Source: Winogradskyella sp. (GTDB lineage Bacteria > Bacteroidota > Bacteroidia > Flavobacteriales > Flavobacteriaceae). Taken from it: DNA of 64,000 nucleotides. A program made the translations under genes and the position numbers. The stretch covers positions 1 through 64,000 of the forward strand of contig NZ_JADGDZ010000006.1 in NCBI RefSeq assembly GCF_016744625.1, given 5' to 3'. This document shows, piece by piece, positions 42,387 to 50,413 of the stretch. Each line of letters begins with the position of its first letter. Position 1 is the first letter of the stretch. The notes under the pieces were generated by a model. The model did no database searches and was not told the origin of the DNA. It saw nothing but the letters and a program-made list of their open reading frames with translations.

Positions 42387-45143
42387 ATGGATAAATATTC
42401 CTTTCTCAACGCAGCACATACAGCATATTTTGCTGATTTATACGAACAATACCTAAAAAATCCTGATTCAGTAGAACCAAGTTGGCGAGCCTTTTTTCAA
42501 GGTTACGATTTTGGTTCGGAAAGTTATGGAATGGAAGGTGAAATTATTGAAGGTGTATCAACTCAGATACCAGAACAACTTCAAAAGGAATTTCAGGTTT
42601 TAAAACTTATTGATGGTTATAGAAATAGAGGACATTTGTTTACAAAAACAAATCCTGTTAGAGCTAGACGTAAGTATGCTCCAACTTTAGAAATTGAAAA
42701 TTTCGGGTTAAACCAAAATGATTTAGGAACTACTTTTTCTGCAGGTGAAATTCTAGGATTAAATTCTGCTACACTTCAAAATATTATAGATCACTTAGAG
42801 AGCATTTATTGTGGTTCTATTGGTGTAGAGTATATGTATATCCGAAAGCCAGAAGAAATACAATGGATTCAGAATAAGTTAAATATAAATGACAATCACA
42901 CGATTTTCACTACGGATGAAAAGAAATATATTCTTAAGAAATTAAATAAAGCTGTTTCTTTTGAATCGTTTTTGCATACAAAGTATGTAGGTCAAAAACG
43001 TTTTTCTTTAGAGGGTAACGAATCTTTAATTCCTGCTGTTGATGCCATCATAGAAAAGGCTGCAGATGAAGGTGTAAAGGAATTTGTTATGGGAATGGCT
43101 CATAGAGGTCGTCTAAGTACATTGACCAATATTTTTGGAAAATCAGCGAAGGATATTTTTAGTGAGTTCGATGGAAAAGATTATGAAGAAAAGGTATTTG
43201 ATGGAGATGTGAAATATCATTTAGGTTGGACGAGTAATCGAGAAACTTATAATAATAAAAAGATTAATCTCAATATTGCACCAAATCCATCACATTTAGA
43301 AACTGTTGGAGCTGTTGTACAAGGTATAACAAGAGCAAAGCAAGATAAAGATGAGATTATAGATGCATCTCAGGTACTTCCTATTGTTGTGCATGGCGAT
43401 GCCGCAATTGCGGGACAAGGGTTGGTTTATGAAGTTGTGCAAATGGCGCAATTAGAAGGTTATAAAACCAATGGAACCATACATATCGTTGTTAATAATC
43501 AAATAGGGTTTACGACGAATTATTTAGATGGTCGTTCTAGTACATATTGTACAGATGTGGCTAAAGTTACATTATCGCCAGTACTTCATGTAAATTCTGA
43601 TGATGTAGAAGCTGTAGTACATGCAGCACTTTTCGCTTTGCATTTTAGAATGAAGTTTAAGCGCGATGTATTTATAGATTTATTGGGTTATAGAAAATAT
43701 GGTCACAATGAAGGTGATGAGCCTAAATTTACTCAACCTGTTTTATATAAGGCGATTTCAAAACATAAAAATCCAAGAGATATTTACGCACAACGATTAC
43801 TTGATGAAGGTGTAATTAACGAAGGTTATGTAAAACACATTGAGTCAAAATATAAAGAGAAGCTAGAGGAAAACTTAGTGGATTCGCGTAAAGAGGATAA
43901 AACGGAGATAACGGCCTTTATGCAAGAAGAGTGGAAAGGTTTAACTAGAGTTGCAGAAGGTGTTATGATGGAGCAGGTGGATACAACAGTATCTAAATCT
44001 GTTCTAAAAAACATTACTAAGGTTATTTCTAATCTTCCATCTGATAAAAAGTTTATTCGCAAAATCCAAAGATTGATTGAATCTCGTCAAACCATGTTTG
44101 ATGAAGATCGTTTAGATTGGGCAATGGGAGAACATTTAGCTTATGGTTCGCTTTTATCTGAAGGCTTTGATGTTAGAATTTCAGGTCAAGATGTTGAACG
44201 TGGTACGTTTTCACATCGACATGCTGTTGTAAAGGTAGAAGATAGTGAAGAAGAAATCGTTTTACTGAAAAATATTTCTAAAGAGCAAGGCCAATTCAAT
44301 ATATATAATTCACTATTGTCAGAATATGGAGTTGTAGGTTTTGATTATGGTTATGCTATGGCAAGTCCAAATACATTAACCATTTGGGAAGCACAGTTTG
44401 GAGATTTCAGCAATGGTGCCCAAATTATGATTGACCAATATATATCTTCTGGTGAAGATAAATGGAAAACGCAAAATGGTTTGGTAATGTTATTGCCACA
44501 TGGTTATGAAGGTCAAGGTGCAGAGCATTCCTCTGGTCGTATGGAACGTTATTTACAGATGTGTGCTAAGGACAATATGTTTATTGCAGATTGTACAACA
44601 CCAGCAAATATGTTTCATTTATTGCGTAAACAAATGAAGGCAAATTTCAGAAAGCCATTAATTGTTTTTACTCCAAAGAGTTTATTACGTCATCCAAAGG
44701 TAGTATCCTCTGTAGATGAATTTGCAAATGGAAGCTTTCAAATGCTTATTGATGATGATACTGCTAAAGCAGATAAAGTAAAAACTTTAGTTTTTGTGAC
44801 TGGAAAATTTTACTATGATTTATCAGATGAGCAAGAGAAATTAGAGAGAGATGATGTTGCTATAGTTAGAGTAGAACAGTTGTTTCCTCTTCCAGCTGAA
44901 GCTATGCGAGCAACTATGAAAAAGTATAAAAATGCTGACGATATTGTTTGGGCACAAGAAGAACCAAGAAATATGGGAGCTTACAGTCATTTATTAATGC
45001 ATTTAGATGAAGCTAGACAATTTAGATCAGCGAGTAGAAGACCATATGGTGCACCAGCAGCAGGTAGTTCTGTGCGTTCTAAAAAGCGTCATAAAGAAGT
45101 TATAGATTACGTTTTTGATAAAACCAAAAACAACCAGAGATAA
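42387..45143 (+). CDS. sucA: 2-oxoglutarate dehydrogenase E1 component
   Basis: A 918-residue thiamine-diphosphate enzyme that decarboxylates 2-oxoglutarate in the TCA cycle. The N-terminal segment (FLNAAHTAYFADLYEQY) is the E2-binding lead. The TPP domain has the FVMGMAHRGRL motif, HGDAAIAGQG and the metal site in VNNQIGFTTN. The transketolase-like middle domain has GEHLAYGSLL and HGYEGQGAEHSSGRMERYL, and a C-terminal domain closes with EPRNMGAY. sucB follows after 46 bases. The E3 component is not in the window. Confidence 0.97.
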   Translation: MDKYSFLNAAHTAYFADLYEQYLKNPDSVEPSWRAFFQGYDFGSESYGMEGEIIEGVSTQIPEQLQKEFQVLKLIDGYRNRGHLFTKTNPVRARRKYAPTLEIENFGLNQNDLGTTFSAGEILGLNSATLQNIIDHLESIYCGSIGVEYMYIRKPEEIQWIQNKLNINDNHTIFTTDEKKYILKKLNKAVSFESFLHTKYVGQKRFSLEGNESLIPAVDAIIEKAADEGVKEFVMGMAHRGRLSTLTNIFGKSAKDIFSEFDGKDYEEKVFDGDVKYHLGWTSNRETYNNKKINLNIAPNPSHLETVGAVVQGITRAKQDKDEIIDASQVLPIVVHGDAAIAGQGLVYEVVQMAQLEGYKTNGTIHIVVNNQIGFTTNYLDGRSSTYCTDVAKVTLSPVLHVNSDDVEAVVHAALFALHFRMKFKRDVFIDLLGYRKYGHNEGDEPKFTQPVLYKAISKHKNPRDIYAQRLLDEGVINEGYVKHIESKYKEKLEENLVDSRKEDKTEITAFMQEEWKGLTRVAEGVMMEQVDTTVSKSVLKNITKVISNLPSDKKFIRKIQRLIESRQTMFDEDRLDWAMGEHLAYGSLLSEGFDVRISGQDVERGTFSHRHAVVKVEDSEEEIVLLKNISKEQGQFNIYNSLLSEYGVVGFDYGYAMASPNTLTIWEAQFGDFSNGAQIMIDQYISSGEDKWKTQNGLVMLLPHGYEGQGAEHSSGRMERYLQMCAKDNMFIADCTTPANMFHLLRKQMKANFRKPLIVFTPKSLLRHPKVVSSVDEFANGSFQMLIDDDTAKADKVKTLVFVTGKFYYDLSDEQEKLERDDVAIVRVEQLFPLPAEAMRATMKKYKNADDIVWAQEEPRNMGAYSHLLMHLDEARQFRSASRRPYGAPAAGSSVRSKKRHKEVIDYVFDKTKNNQR

Positions 45144-45189
45144 GAAGAATTAATACAACTCAAATTAGAGCTTAAATAAAATAAAGCCC

Positions 45190-46389
45190 ATGATTTTAGA
45201 AATGAAAGTGCCTTCACCAGGCGAATCAATTACTGAAGTAGAAATTGCAGAATGGTTAGTGCAAGATGGAGATTACGTAGAAAAAGATCAGGCCATTGCT
45301 GAGGTAGATAGTGATAAAGCAACTTTAGAATTACCAGCAGAAGCAAGTGGAATTATTACACTAAAAGCTGAAGAAGGTGATGCTGTTGAGGTTGGAGCTA
45401 TTGTATGTTTAATTGATACAAGTGCTGTAAAACCAGAAGGAGGTGAAGCTCCAGCTAAGACTGAGAAAAAAGAAGAAGCACCAAAACCAGCTGTTACAGA
45501 AACTAAAACTTATGCTACAGGAACAGCAAGTCCTGCTGCTAAAAAGATTTTAGCTGAAAAAGGAATGGATGCGAATTCTGTATCTGGTTCAGGAAAAGGT
45601 GGCAGAATTACTAAAGATGATGCGCTTAATGCAATACCATCAATGGGAACTCCGACAGGTGGAAACAGAGGAACATCCCATAGCAAAATGTCAATGTTGC
45701 GTCGTAAAGTAGCAGAACGTTTAGTAGAAGCTAAAAACACAACAGCAATGTTAACCACATTTAACGAGGTTAATATGACACCAATTTTTGACTTGCGTAA
45801 GCAGCACAAAGAAAATTTTAAAGCTAAACACGGTGTTAGTCTAGGATTTATGAGTTTCTTTTCTTTGGCAGTGGTAAGAGCATTAAAAATGTATCCTGCT
45901 GTTAACTCTATGATAGATGGTAAAGAAATGTTGTCTTACGACTTTGTAGATATTAGTATTGCAGTATCAGGACCCAAAGGATTGATGGTACCAGTAATTA
46001 GAAATGCTGAAAACTTATCATTTAGAGGAGTTGAGTCTGAAGTAAAGCGTTTAGCTATAAGAGCTCGAGATGGTAAAATTACAGTTGATGAAATGACAGG
46101 AGGAACTTTTACTATATCTAATGGAGGTGTTTTTGGAAGTATGTTATCTACACCAATAATAAACCCACCACAAAGTGGAATTTTAGGAATGCATAATATC
46201 ATTCAACGACCAATAGCTGTGGATGGTAAGGTTGAAATACATCCAATGATGTACGTAGCCTTATCTTATGATCATAGAATCATTGATGGAAAAGAATCTG
46301 TAGGATTCTTAGTTGCCGTAAAAGAAGCTTTAGAAAACCCAACAGAATTATTAATGGATAATAATGTAAAGAAAGCTTTAGAATTATAA
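45190..46389 (+). CDS. sucB: Dihydrolipoyl succinyltransferase E2 component
   Basis: A 399-residue core subunit of the 2-oxoglutarate dehydrogenase complex. One lipoyl domain (about 1-77) has the lipoylated lysine K43 in [12 protein letters not shown] Glu/Lys/Pro linker leads to the E3/E1-binding domain (about 115-150, [12 protein letters not shown] and [12 protein letters not shown]). The catalytic domain ends with DHRIIDG, whose His is catalytic. It is in an operon behind sucA and followed at 46409 by a very strong terminator that also serves the minus strand. Confidence 0.97.
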   Translation: MILEMKVPSPGESITEVEIAEWLVQDGDYVEKDQAIAEVDSDKATLELPAEASGIITLKAEEGDAVEVGAIVCLIDTSAVKPEGGEAPAKTEKKEEAPKPAVTETKTYATGTASPAAKKILAEKGMDANSVSGSGKGGRITKDDALNAIPSMGTPTGGNRGTSHSKMSMLRRKVAERLVEAKNTTAMLTTFNEVNMTPIFDLRKQHKENFKAKHGVSLGFMSFFSLAVVRALKMYPAVNSMIDGKEMLSYDFVDISIAVSGPKGLMVPVIRNAENLSFRGVESEVKRLAIRARDGKITVDEMTGGTFTISNGGVFGSMLSTPIINPPQSGILGMHNIIQRPIAVDGKVEIHPMMYVALSYDHRIIDGKESVGFLVAVKEALENPTELLMDNNVKKALEL

Positions 46390-46408
46390 AACACTAAATA
46401 ATAAAACT

Positions 46409-46444
46409 AAAAAAGCGCAATTTTGTCAAAATTGCGCTTTTTTT
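46409..46444. terminator. Bidirectional terminator after sucB
   Basis: Sixteen-base perfect arms (46409-46424 and 46428-46443) with a 3-base loop and T-runs in both directions. On the minus strand it ends the micropeptide transcript at 46466-46579. Confidence 0.95.
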
Positions 46445-46465
46445 ACTCCTAACTAACAAGAGCAA

Positions 46466-46579
46466 CTAACTAAAAAAATTAACAGCTACATTCGCTGAAA
46501 TTACTATTACAGAACTTATAATTAATAAAATTATAAATACTCTATCTTTTTTTGAGGTATTGTCTTTCATTGTTTCCAT
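46466..46579 (-). CDS. Single-helix membrane micropeptide (37 codons)
   Basis: Too short for standard gene calling. On the minus strand ATG at 46579 (a second in-frame ATG at 46570) opens a frame ending in TAG at 46466. The product has a charged lead (METMKDNTSKKDR), one hydrophobic helix (VFIILLIISSVIVISANVAV) and the end NFFS. Supporting its reality: a sharp charge-then-helix pattern, a terminator on the correct strand 22 bases after the stop, and its place at the end of the same-strand series of response regulator and RNA modules. The function is unknown. Confidence 0.6.
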   Translation of the reverse strand: METMKDNTSKKDRVFIILLIISSVIVISANVAVNFFS

Positions 46580-46591
46580 ATAAAATAACTT

Positions 46592-46684
46592 TTTTAAAAA
46601 CTCTGAATTAGTAACTAATCCAGAGTTTTAAGAACTTAATCTGAGGCTTTGATTAATAGCTGATGTAAATTTCTGAATAAAATC
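46592..46684 (-). ncRNA. Candidate small RNA, module C (diverged)
   Basis: The same plan as modules A and B, but diverged: a dyad at 46696-46713, a TAGTATTG box (46696-46689), shared short blocks (TTTACAT, AGCTATTAAT, AGTTCTTA on the minus strand) and a terminator hairpin 46597-46629. The hairpin has a 15-bp stem with one A-C pair on the plus strand that becomes G-U on the minus strand, followed by TTTTT. Predicted length is about 92 nt. It ends 13 bases before the micropeptide ATG. Confidence 0.5.
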
Positions 46685-46695
46685 AACGCAATACT

Positions 46696-46713
46696 ATACG
46701 TAGAACTACGTAT
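46696..46713. promoter_or_regulatory. Dyad ATACGTAG-AA-CTACGTAT, module C
   Basis: A perfect 8-bp dyad around AA, adjoining the TAGTATTG box of module C. The same 18 bases recur at 47160-47177. On the plus strand it is followed by T6, so a terminator reading is also possible. Confidence 0.6.
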
Positions 46714-46731
46714 TTTTTGGCTTTTTTTCAT

Positions 46732-46839
46732 AAAAAAAGCCTTAAATAAATGTTCAAGGCTTAAGTAATCCCCTAAGAACTAATTAATAGCTCGTTATTA
46801 ACCCTTAATTAATAACCTTGCTAAGGTGATAAATAAAAC
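46732..46839 (-). ncRNA. Candidate small RNA, module A
   Basis: Leftward unit: an exact TAGCTTTG box (46851-46844) preceded by a dyad at 46853-46866, about 108 nt of body, then the hairpin AAGCCTTG...TAAGGCTT and seven T. Its one imperfect hairpin pair is A-C on the plus strand and G-U on the minus strand. The body includes a stem GTTATTAA/TTAATAAC over a 7-base loop with AAGGG, and the 51-base block identical to module B. No coding frame is present. Confidence 0.6.
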
Positions 46840-46852
46840 AATGCAAAGCTAT

Positions 46853-46866
46853 AGGTATAAATACCT
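46853..46866. promoter_or_regulatory. Dyad AGGTAT-AA-ATACCT, module A
   Basis: Same 6-2-6 geometry and same alignment position as the module B dyad (ACGTAG-AA-CTACGT). The two changes in one arm are mirrored in the other, so symmetry is preserved. This suggests a dimer-binding site. Confidence 0.6.
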
Positions 46867-47040
46867 GTTTTTAATTATTTTCTGTCATCATAAATCACTA
46901 AAACCGTTTATTTTTTTCGTCACTTTTTTTATTCTTAGCTATACTATATCTTTTGAAAATTGCCACAAATGGGCTTCTGTAACTTAAGAATTACCTCATG
47001 TTTACATGTTTGATTAAAAACAAGAAGAAAGGTAAGTGCA
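46867..47040. other. Spacer between RNA modules A and B
   Basis: AT-rich sequence without a credible gene. A 16-codon minus-strand frame starting at 47042 lacks any supporting feature. No TAnnTTTG box was found on the minus strand. Confidence 0.35.
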
Positions 47041-47041
47041 T

Positions 47042-47148
47042 AAAAAAGCCTTGAACAAATGTCCAAGGCTTAAATAATCCCCTAAGAACTAATTAATAGC
47101 TCGTTATTAACCCTTAATTAATAACAATGTAAAGGTCATAAATAAAAC
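47042..47148 (-). ncRNA. Candidate small RNA, module B
   Basis: Leftward unit directly after the response regulator gene. A dyad (47160-47177) and a TAGTATTG box (47160-47153, one mismatch to TAnnTTTG) precede about 107 nt. The terminator AAGCCTTG-10 bases-CAAGGCTT is followed by six T. The 51-base core is identical to module A. It could also be the 3' untranslated part of the regulator mRNA rather than a separately started RNA. Confidence 0.55.
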
Positions 47149-47159
47149 AATGCAATACT

Positions 47160-47177
47160 ATACGTAGAACTACGTAT
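47160..47177. promoter_or_regulatory. Dyad ATACGTAG-AA-CTACGTAT, module B
   Basis: Identical to the module C dyad and 2 bases from the stop codon of the response regulator gene. Binding by that NarL-type regulator is the simplest guess; it is untested. Confidence 0.6.
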
Positions 47178-47179
47178 TT

Positions 47180-47803
47180 TTAGAGATATTCCAGATTTTC
47201 TTTGGCGAATAAATACAAACTTTCTGATTTTGAGCCTAATACGAGTTTAGTTCTTATGTGACTTTTGTGTTTTTCTACTGTTCTGGCAGAAATAAATAGC
47301 TCTTTTGCTATTTCTTTGGCAGTTTTAGCTTCAGAAATGAGCTTCAAAATCTTTTTTTCTGCTTCAGTTAAAGATTCTAATTTTTCAGGTGGATTGTTAA
47401 CTTTTAGGTATGCAATTAATTCTGGACTAAAGTAAGCCTTGTCTTTTACGACCGATGCGATGCAATTCTCAATTTCTTCTAGGGCGAATTCTTTTAATAC
47501 ATAACCATAAATGTCTAAAGCTTTTGCATCATAGTATGTTTTTTCATCTTTCTCAAAAGTGATAAGTATAATTTTGGTAGGTAATTTTTCAGCTTTGCAC
47601 TTCTCAGCAATTTGTAAGCCTGTTAGAAAAGGCATTTTAATATCTAAAATGGCAATATCTGGAGTATGTGCTTTAATTAAGGTTAAAGCTTCTTTTCCAT
47701 TTTTGGCACTCGCTAAGAGATTAAACTCTTTTTCAATTAAAAAATCTTGAAGACCTTTTAAGACCAAAGGATGGTCATCTGCAATGATGATGGTTGGGCT
47801 CAT
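47180..47803 (-). CDS. NarL/FixJ-type response regulator, no adjacent kinase
   Basis: A 207-residue two-component regulator. The receiver domain (about 4-118) has D9-D10, phospho-acceptor D54 (AILDIKMP), the switch Thr in LITFEKD and Lys in YVLKEF. The C-terminal LuxR-type HTH (about 140-205) reads LTEAEKKILKLISEAKTAKEIA and FISARTVEKHKSHI. No histidine kinase gene is nearby, so it is an orphan in this window. Three tandem RNA-like modules with 6-2-6 dyads follow on the same strand, the nearest dyad 2 bases from its stop. NarL-type regulators commonly bind such dyads. Confidence 0.95.
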   Translation of the reverse strand: MSPTIIIADDHPLVLKGLQDFLIEKEFNLLASAKNGKEALTLIKAHTPDIAILDIKMPFLTGLQIAEKCKAEKLPTKIILITFEKDEKTYYDAKALDIYGYVLKEFALEEIENCIASVVKDKAYFSPELIAYLKVNNPPEKLESLTEAEKKILKLISEAKTAKEIAKELFISARTVEKHKSHIRTKLVLGSKSESLYLFAKENLEYL

Positions 47804-47856
47804 TTTACTATTAATTCAACTAAACAATTATTGTGAAGATACTAAGAATCCCTAGT

Positions 47857-48309
47857 TTATAAAATTTCTTTTAATTTTAAATACAAGTATTTTTTCTCGT
47901 AGTCTATTATGGCTTTGCCTTTCTTTAAGATATCAGCTCCGATGATGCCATCTACAGGATCTGCATTATGGTTAATTAGACCAGTATTAACATGAGAAAG
48001 ATTGAATAAAATTAAAGCTACACGGCTTTTTTTCCACCTACCAATTTTTAAGTTATTAGAATTAGAAATCTTGGTCATCATATCAGAAGCACCAGCACCA
48101 ACTGCTTTAATTTCAGAATCTTTTACTTTTAAATTAAAACGCTCTATTGCTTCAAAACCTACGCAGCTACTAGAAGCTCCTGTGTCTAAAATAAATTGTC
48201 CTTTAACACCATTAATTGAAGCTTTAATTTCAAAATGATTGGTTTTCGTAAACTTCAATTTAATTTTAGAATACCCTTTATTAGTAAGAAAGTCTTTTAA
48301 GGTTTCCAT
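47857..48309 (-). CDS. Retropepsin-like aspartyl protease
   Basis: A 150-residue protein without signal peptide. The catalytic motif is LDTGASSS (D42), as in retropepsin-like clan AA proteases, and the second conserved segment is DGIIGADILKKG (about 119-130), after which a strand completes the fold. One such domain must dimerise to be active. Bacterial homologs are poorly characterised. It lies 53 bases upstream of the response regulator on the same strand and could be co-transcribed with it. Confidence 0.87.
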   Translation of the reverse strand: METLKDFLTNKGYSKIKLKFTKTNHFEIKASINGVKGQFILDTGASSSCVGFEAIERFNLKVKDSEIKAVGAGASDMMTKISNSNNLKIGRWKKSRVALILFNLSHVNTGLINHNADPVDGIIGADILKKGKAIIDYEKKYLYLKLKEIL

Positions 48310-48365
48310 TTTTTTAATTTGTGTAAATATAAAACCAATTTTCGATTGAAATTATTCTAAACAAC

Positions 48366-48373
48366 TACTTTTG
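48366..48373 (+). promoter_or_regulatory. -7 box TACTTTTG four bases before the tatD start
   Basis: TACTTTTG, four bases (CATC) and ATG. A TTG lies 17 bases upstream, slightly short. The transcript is predicted to be leaderless. Confidence 0.55.
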
Positions 48374-48377
48374 CATC

Positions 48378-49145
48378 ATGATTATTACTGACACGCATAC
48401 CCATTTATATAGTGAAGCATTTGATGAAGACAGAATGGAAATGATTCAGAGAGCAATTGATGCCAATGTAAAACGCTTTTTTATTCCTGCGATAGATTCT
48501 ACATATACTGAATCTATGTTTCGACTTGAAAAAGATTTCCCTAATCACATTTTTTTAATGATGGGATTACATCCAACTCATGTTAAAGGGAATTTTAAAG
48601 ATGAATTAAACCATGTTGAAGAGCAACTTGCTAAAAGAAAATTTTATGCTGTTGGAGAAATAGGAATAGATTTATATTGGGATAAAACAACTTTAGATAT
48701 TCAGATTGAAGCCTTCAGATATCAAATAAATTTAGCAAAGCAATATAAACTTCCAATTGTAATACATTGTAGAGAAGCATTTGACGAGATTTTTGAAGTT
48801 TTAGAACAAGAAAGGTCTGATGATTTATTCGGAATTTTTCATTGTTTTACCGGAAATTTAGAACAAGCGAAACAAGCCATTTCCTATAATATGAAATTAG
48901 GTATTGGTGGAGTCGTTACATTTAAGAATGGTAAAATAGATCAGTTTATCAATCAAATCGATTTAAAGTATATCGTTTTAGAAACAGACTCTCCTTATTT
49001 AGCACCTAAGCCATATCGCGGAAAACGTAATGAAAGTTTATATATTAATAAGGTATTAGAAAAATTATCCGAACTTTACGGAATGAGTGAAGAGACAATC
49101 GCAAATATCACAACAGAAAATTCAAAAAACGTATTCGGAATTTAA
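48378..49145 (+). CDS. TatD-family metal-dependent hydrolase
   Basis: A 255-residue TIM-barrel nuclease/hydrolase. Metal ligands appear as H7-x-H9 (DTHTHLY), E94 region (VGEIGIDLYWD), His in IVIHCREA, His in IFHCFTG and Asp in LETDSPYLAPKPYRGK. TatD-like enzymes act as 3'-5' DNases or D-aminoacyl-tRNA deacylase-like hydrolases; the substrate is not assigned here. The asparaginase gene begins directly after its stop, so the two are an operon. Confidence 0.94.
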   Translation: MIITDTHTHLYSEAFDEDRMEMIQRAIDANVKRFFIPAIDSTYTESMFRLEKDFPNHIFLMMGLHPTHVKGNFKDELNHVEEQLAKRKFYAVGEIGIDLYWDKTTLDIQIEAFRYQINLAKQYKLPIVIHCREAFDEIFEVLEQERSDDLFGIFHCFTGNLEQAKQAISYNMKLGIGGVVTFKNGKIDQFINQIDLKYIVLETDSPYLAPKPYRGKRNESLYINKVLEKLSELYGMSEETIANITTENSKNVFGI

Positions 49146-50174
49146 ATGATGCTAAAACCTAATATCCTATTAATTTATACTGGCGGAACTATCGGAATGA
49201 TAAAAGATGCAGATACTGGTGCCCTTAGAGCATTTGATTTCGATAGTATTTTAATTCGTATTCCGGAACTGCGTTTACTAGATTGTAATATAGAAACGAT
49301 TTCGTTTGATGAACCAATAGATTCTTCTAATATGAATCCAAAATATTGGGCAGATATTGCACAAATCATAGCATCTAATTATGAAATTTTTGATGGTTTT
49401 GTAGTACTACACGGAAGTGATACAATGAGTTATTCAGCTTCTGCGCTTAGTTTTATGTTAGAAAACTTAACGAAACCAGTTATATTCACTGGCTCGCAAT
49501 TACCAATAGGTGATTTGCGTACAGATGCTAAAGAAAATTTAATTACATCTATACAAATGGCATCGTTACAGGAGAATGGTTTGCCAGTAGTAAGGGAAGT
49601 CGGCTTGTATTTTGAACATAAACTCTACAGAGGTAATCGTACTACAAAGATAAATGCAGATCATTTTGAAGCTTTCGAATCGTTAAACTATCCACATTTA
49701 GCAGAATCTGGCGTGCACCTAAAAGTGAATAAAGGATATTTATGGCGTTCAAAGCCTAAAGAAAGTTTAGTCCTACGCACAGCAATGGATACTAATGTTG
49801 GTATTTTAAAATTATTTCCAGGAATTTCAAGACCTATTATAGAAGCTGTTCTTAGAAGTCAATTGATTAAAGGTTTAATTATTGAAACCTATGGTTCTGG
49901 TAATGCTACAACCGAATCTTGGTTTATAGACGTATTAAAAGAAGCTATTGATAAAGGTATGTATATAATTAATGTCACACAATGCGCTGGTGGAAGTGTA
50001 ACTATGGGACAATATGAAACAAGTTCTCAATTAAAATCTATTGGAGTTATCTCTGGAAAAGACATAACAACAGAGGCTGCTATTACTAAATTGATGTATC
50101 TTTTAGGTGAAAATATAAAGCCTGAAAATTTTCAATCTATTTTCGAAAGATCTTTAAGAGGCGAAATGTCTTAA
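49146..50174 (+). CDS. ansA: Type I L-asparaginase
   Basis: A 342-residue cytosolic asparaginase that hydrolyses asparagine to aspartate and ammonia. The first active-site motif is IYTGGTIGM (about 10-18) with the nucleophilic Thr; the second is VVLHGSDTMSYSASALSF (about 85-102). There is no signal peptide, consistent with type I. A second ATG one codon later (49149) is possible. It starts immediately after tatD, without a gap. Confidence 0.95.
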   Translation: MMLKPNILLIYTGGTIGMIKDADTGALRAFDFDSILIRIPELRLLDCNIETISFDEPIDSSNMNPKYWADIAQIIASNYEIFDGFVVLHGSDTMSYSASALSFMLENLTKPVIFTGSQLPIGDLRTDAKENLITSIQMASLQENGLPVVREVGLYFEHKLYRGNRTTKINADHFEAFESLNYPHLAESGVHLKVNKGYLWRSKPKESLVLRTAMDTNVGILKLFPGISRPIIEAVLRSQLIKGLIIETYGSGNATTESWFIDVLKEAIDKGMYIINVTQCAGGSVTMGQYETSSQLKSIGVISGKDITTEAAITKLMYLLGENIKPENFQSIFERSLRGEMS

Positions 50175-50250
50175 AAATAACAGTATAAATTTTAGCGTTT
50201 AAAGTTTTTTTCGTTATTTGCCCTACAGTAATTTTTAAATAAAATTTTAC

Positions 50251-50338
50251 AGAGAGGTGGCCGAGTGGTCGAAGGCGCACGCCTGGAAAGTGTGTATACT
50301 CCAAAAGGGTATCGAGGGTTCGAATCCCTTCCTCTCTG
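50251..50338 (+). tRNA. tRNA-Ser (anticodon GGA)
   Basis: A class II tRNA of 88 bases. The acceptor AGAGAGG pairs with CCTCTCT. The anticodon loop CTGGAAA (anticodon GGA at 50285-50287) reads UCC/UCU. A long variable arm is present (about 50294-50312) and the T-arm has GGTTCGAATCC. CCA is not encoded. It lies between ansA and exbB. Confidence 0.97.
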
Positions 50339-50413
50339 CTGATATTTTACGCGATAGTTACATTATTTTTTTTATCTTTAACACTTTAACTAATAAAATT
50401 AAGATTCAGAACA

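Larger units (their letters stand above)
46732..47175. repeat. Direct repeat pair, 135 bases each, 309-base period
   Basis: 46732-46866 and 47041-47175 align without gaps; by hand count about 119 of 135 positions match, including 51 identical bases (46766-46816 with 47075-47125). Differences cluster in the terminator stem, the region after the core and the dyad. The 174 bases between the copies are not repeated. Confidence 0.9.

Noticed and set aside
42272-42409. N-terminal extension of the barrel gene up to 42409
   Set aside because: It would overlap the sucA start and hide the signal peptide, which begins at 42271.
46719-46741. GGCTTTTTTT-CAT-AAAAAAAGCC inverted repeat as a separate terminator
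   Set aside because: It overlaps the T-run and arm of the module A terminator; the symmetry can arise from the A/T tracts alone.
46732-47175. CRISPR or tandem repeat array
   Set aside because: There are only two clear copies and one diverged copy, 135 bases long with long unrelated spacing and no cas genes.
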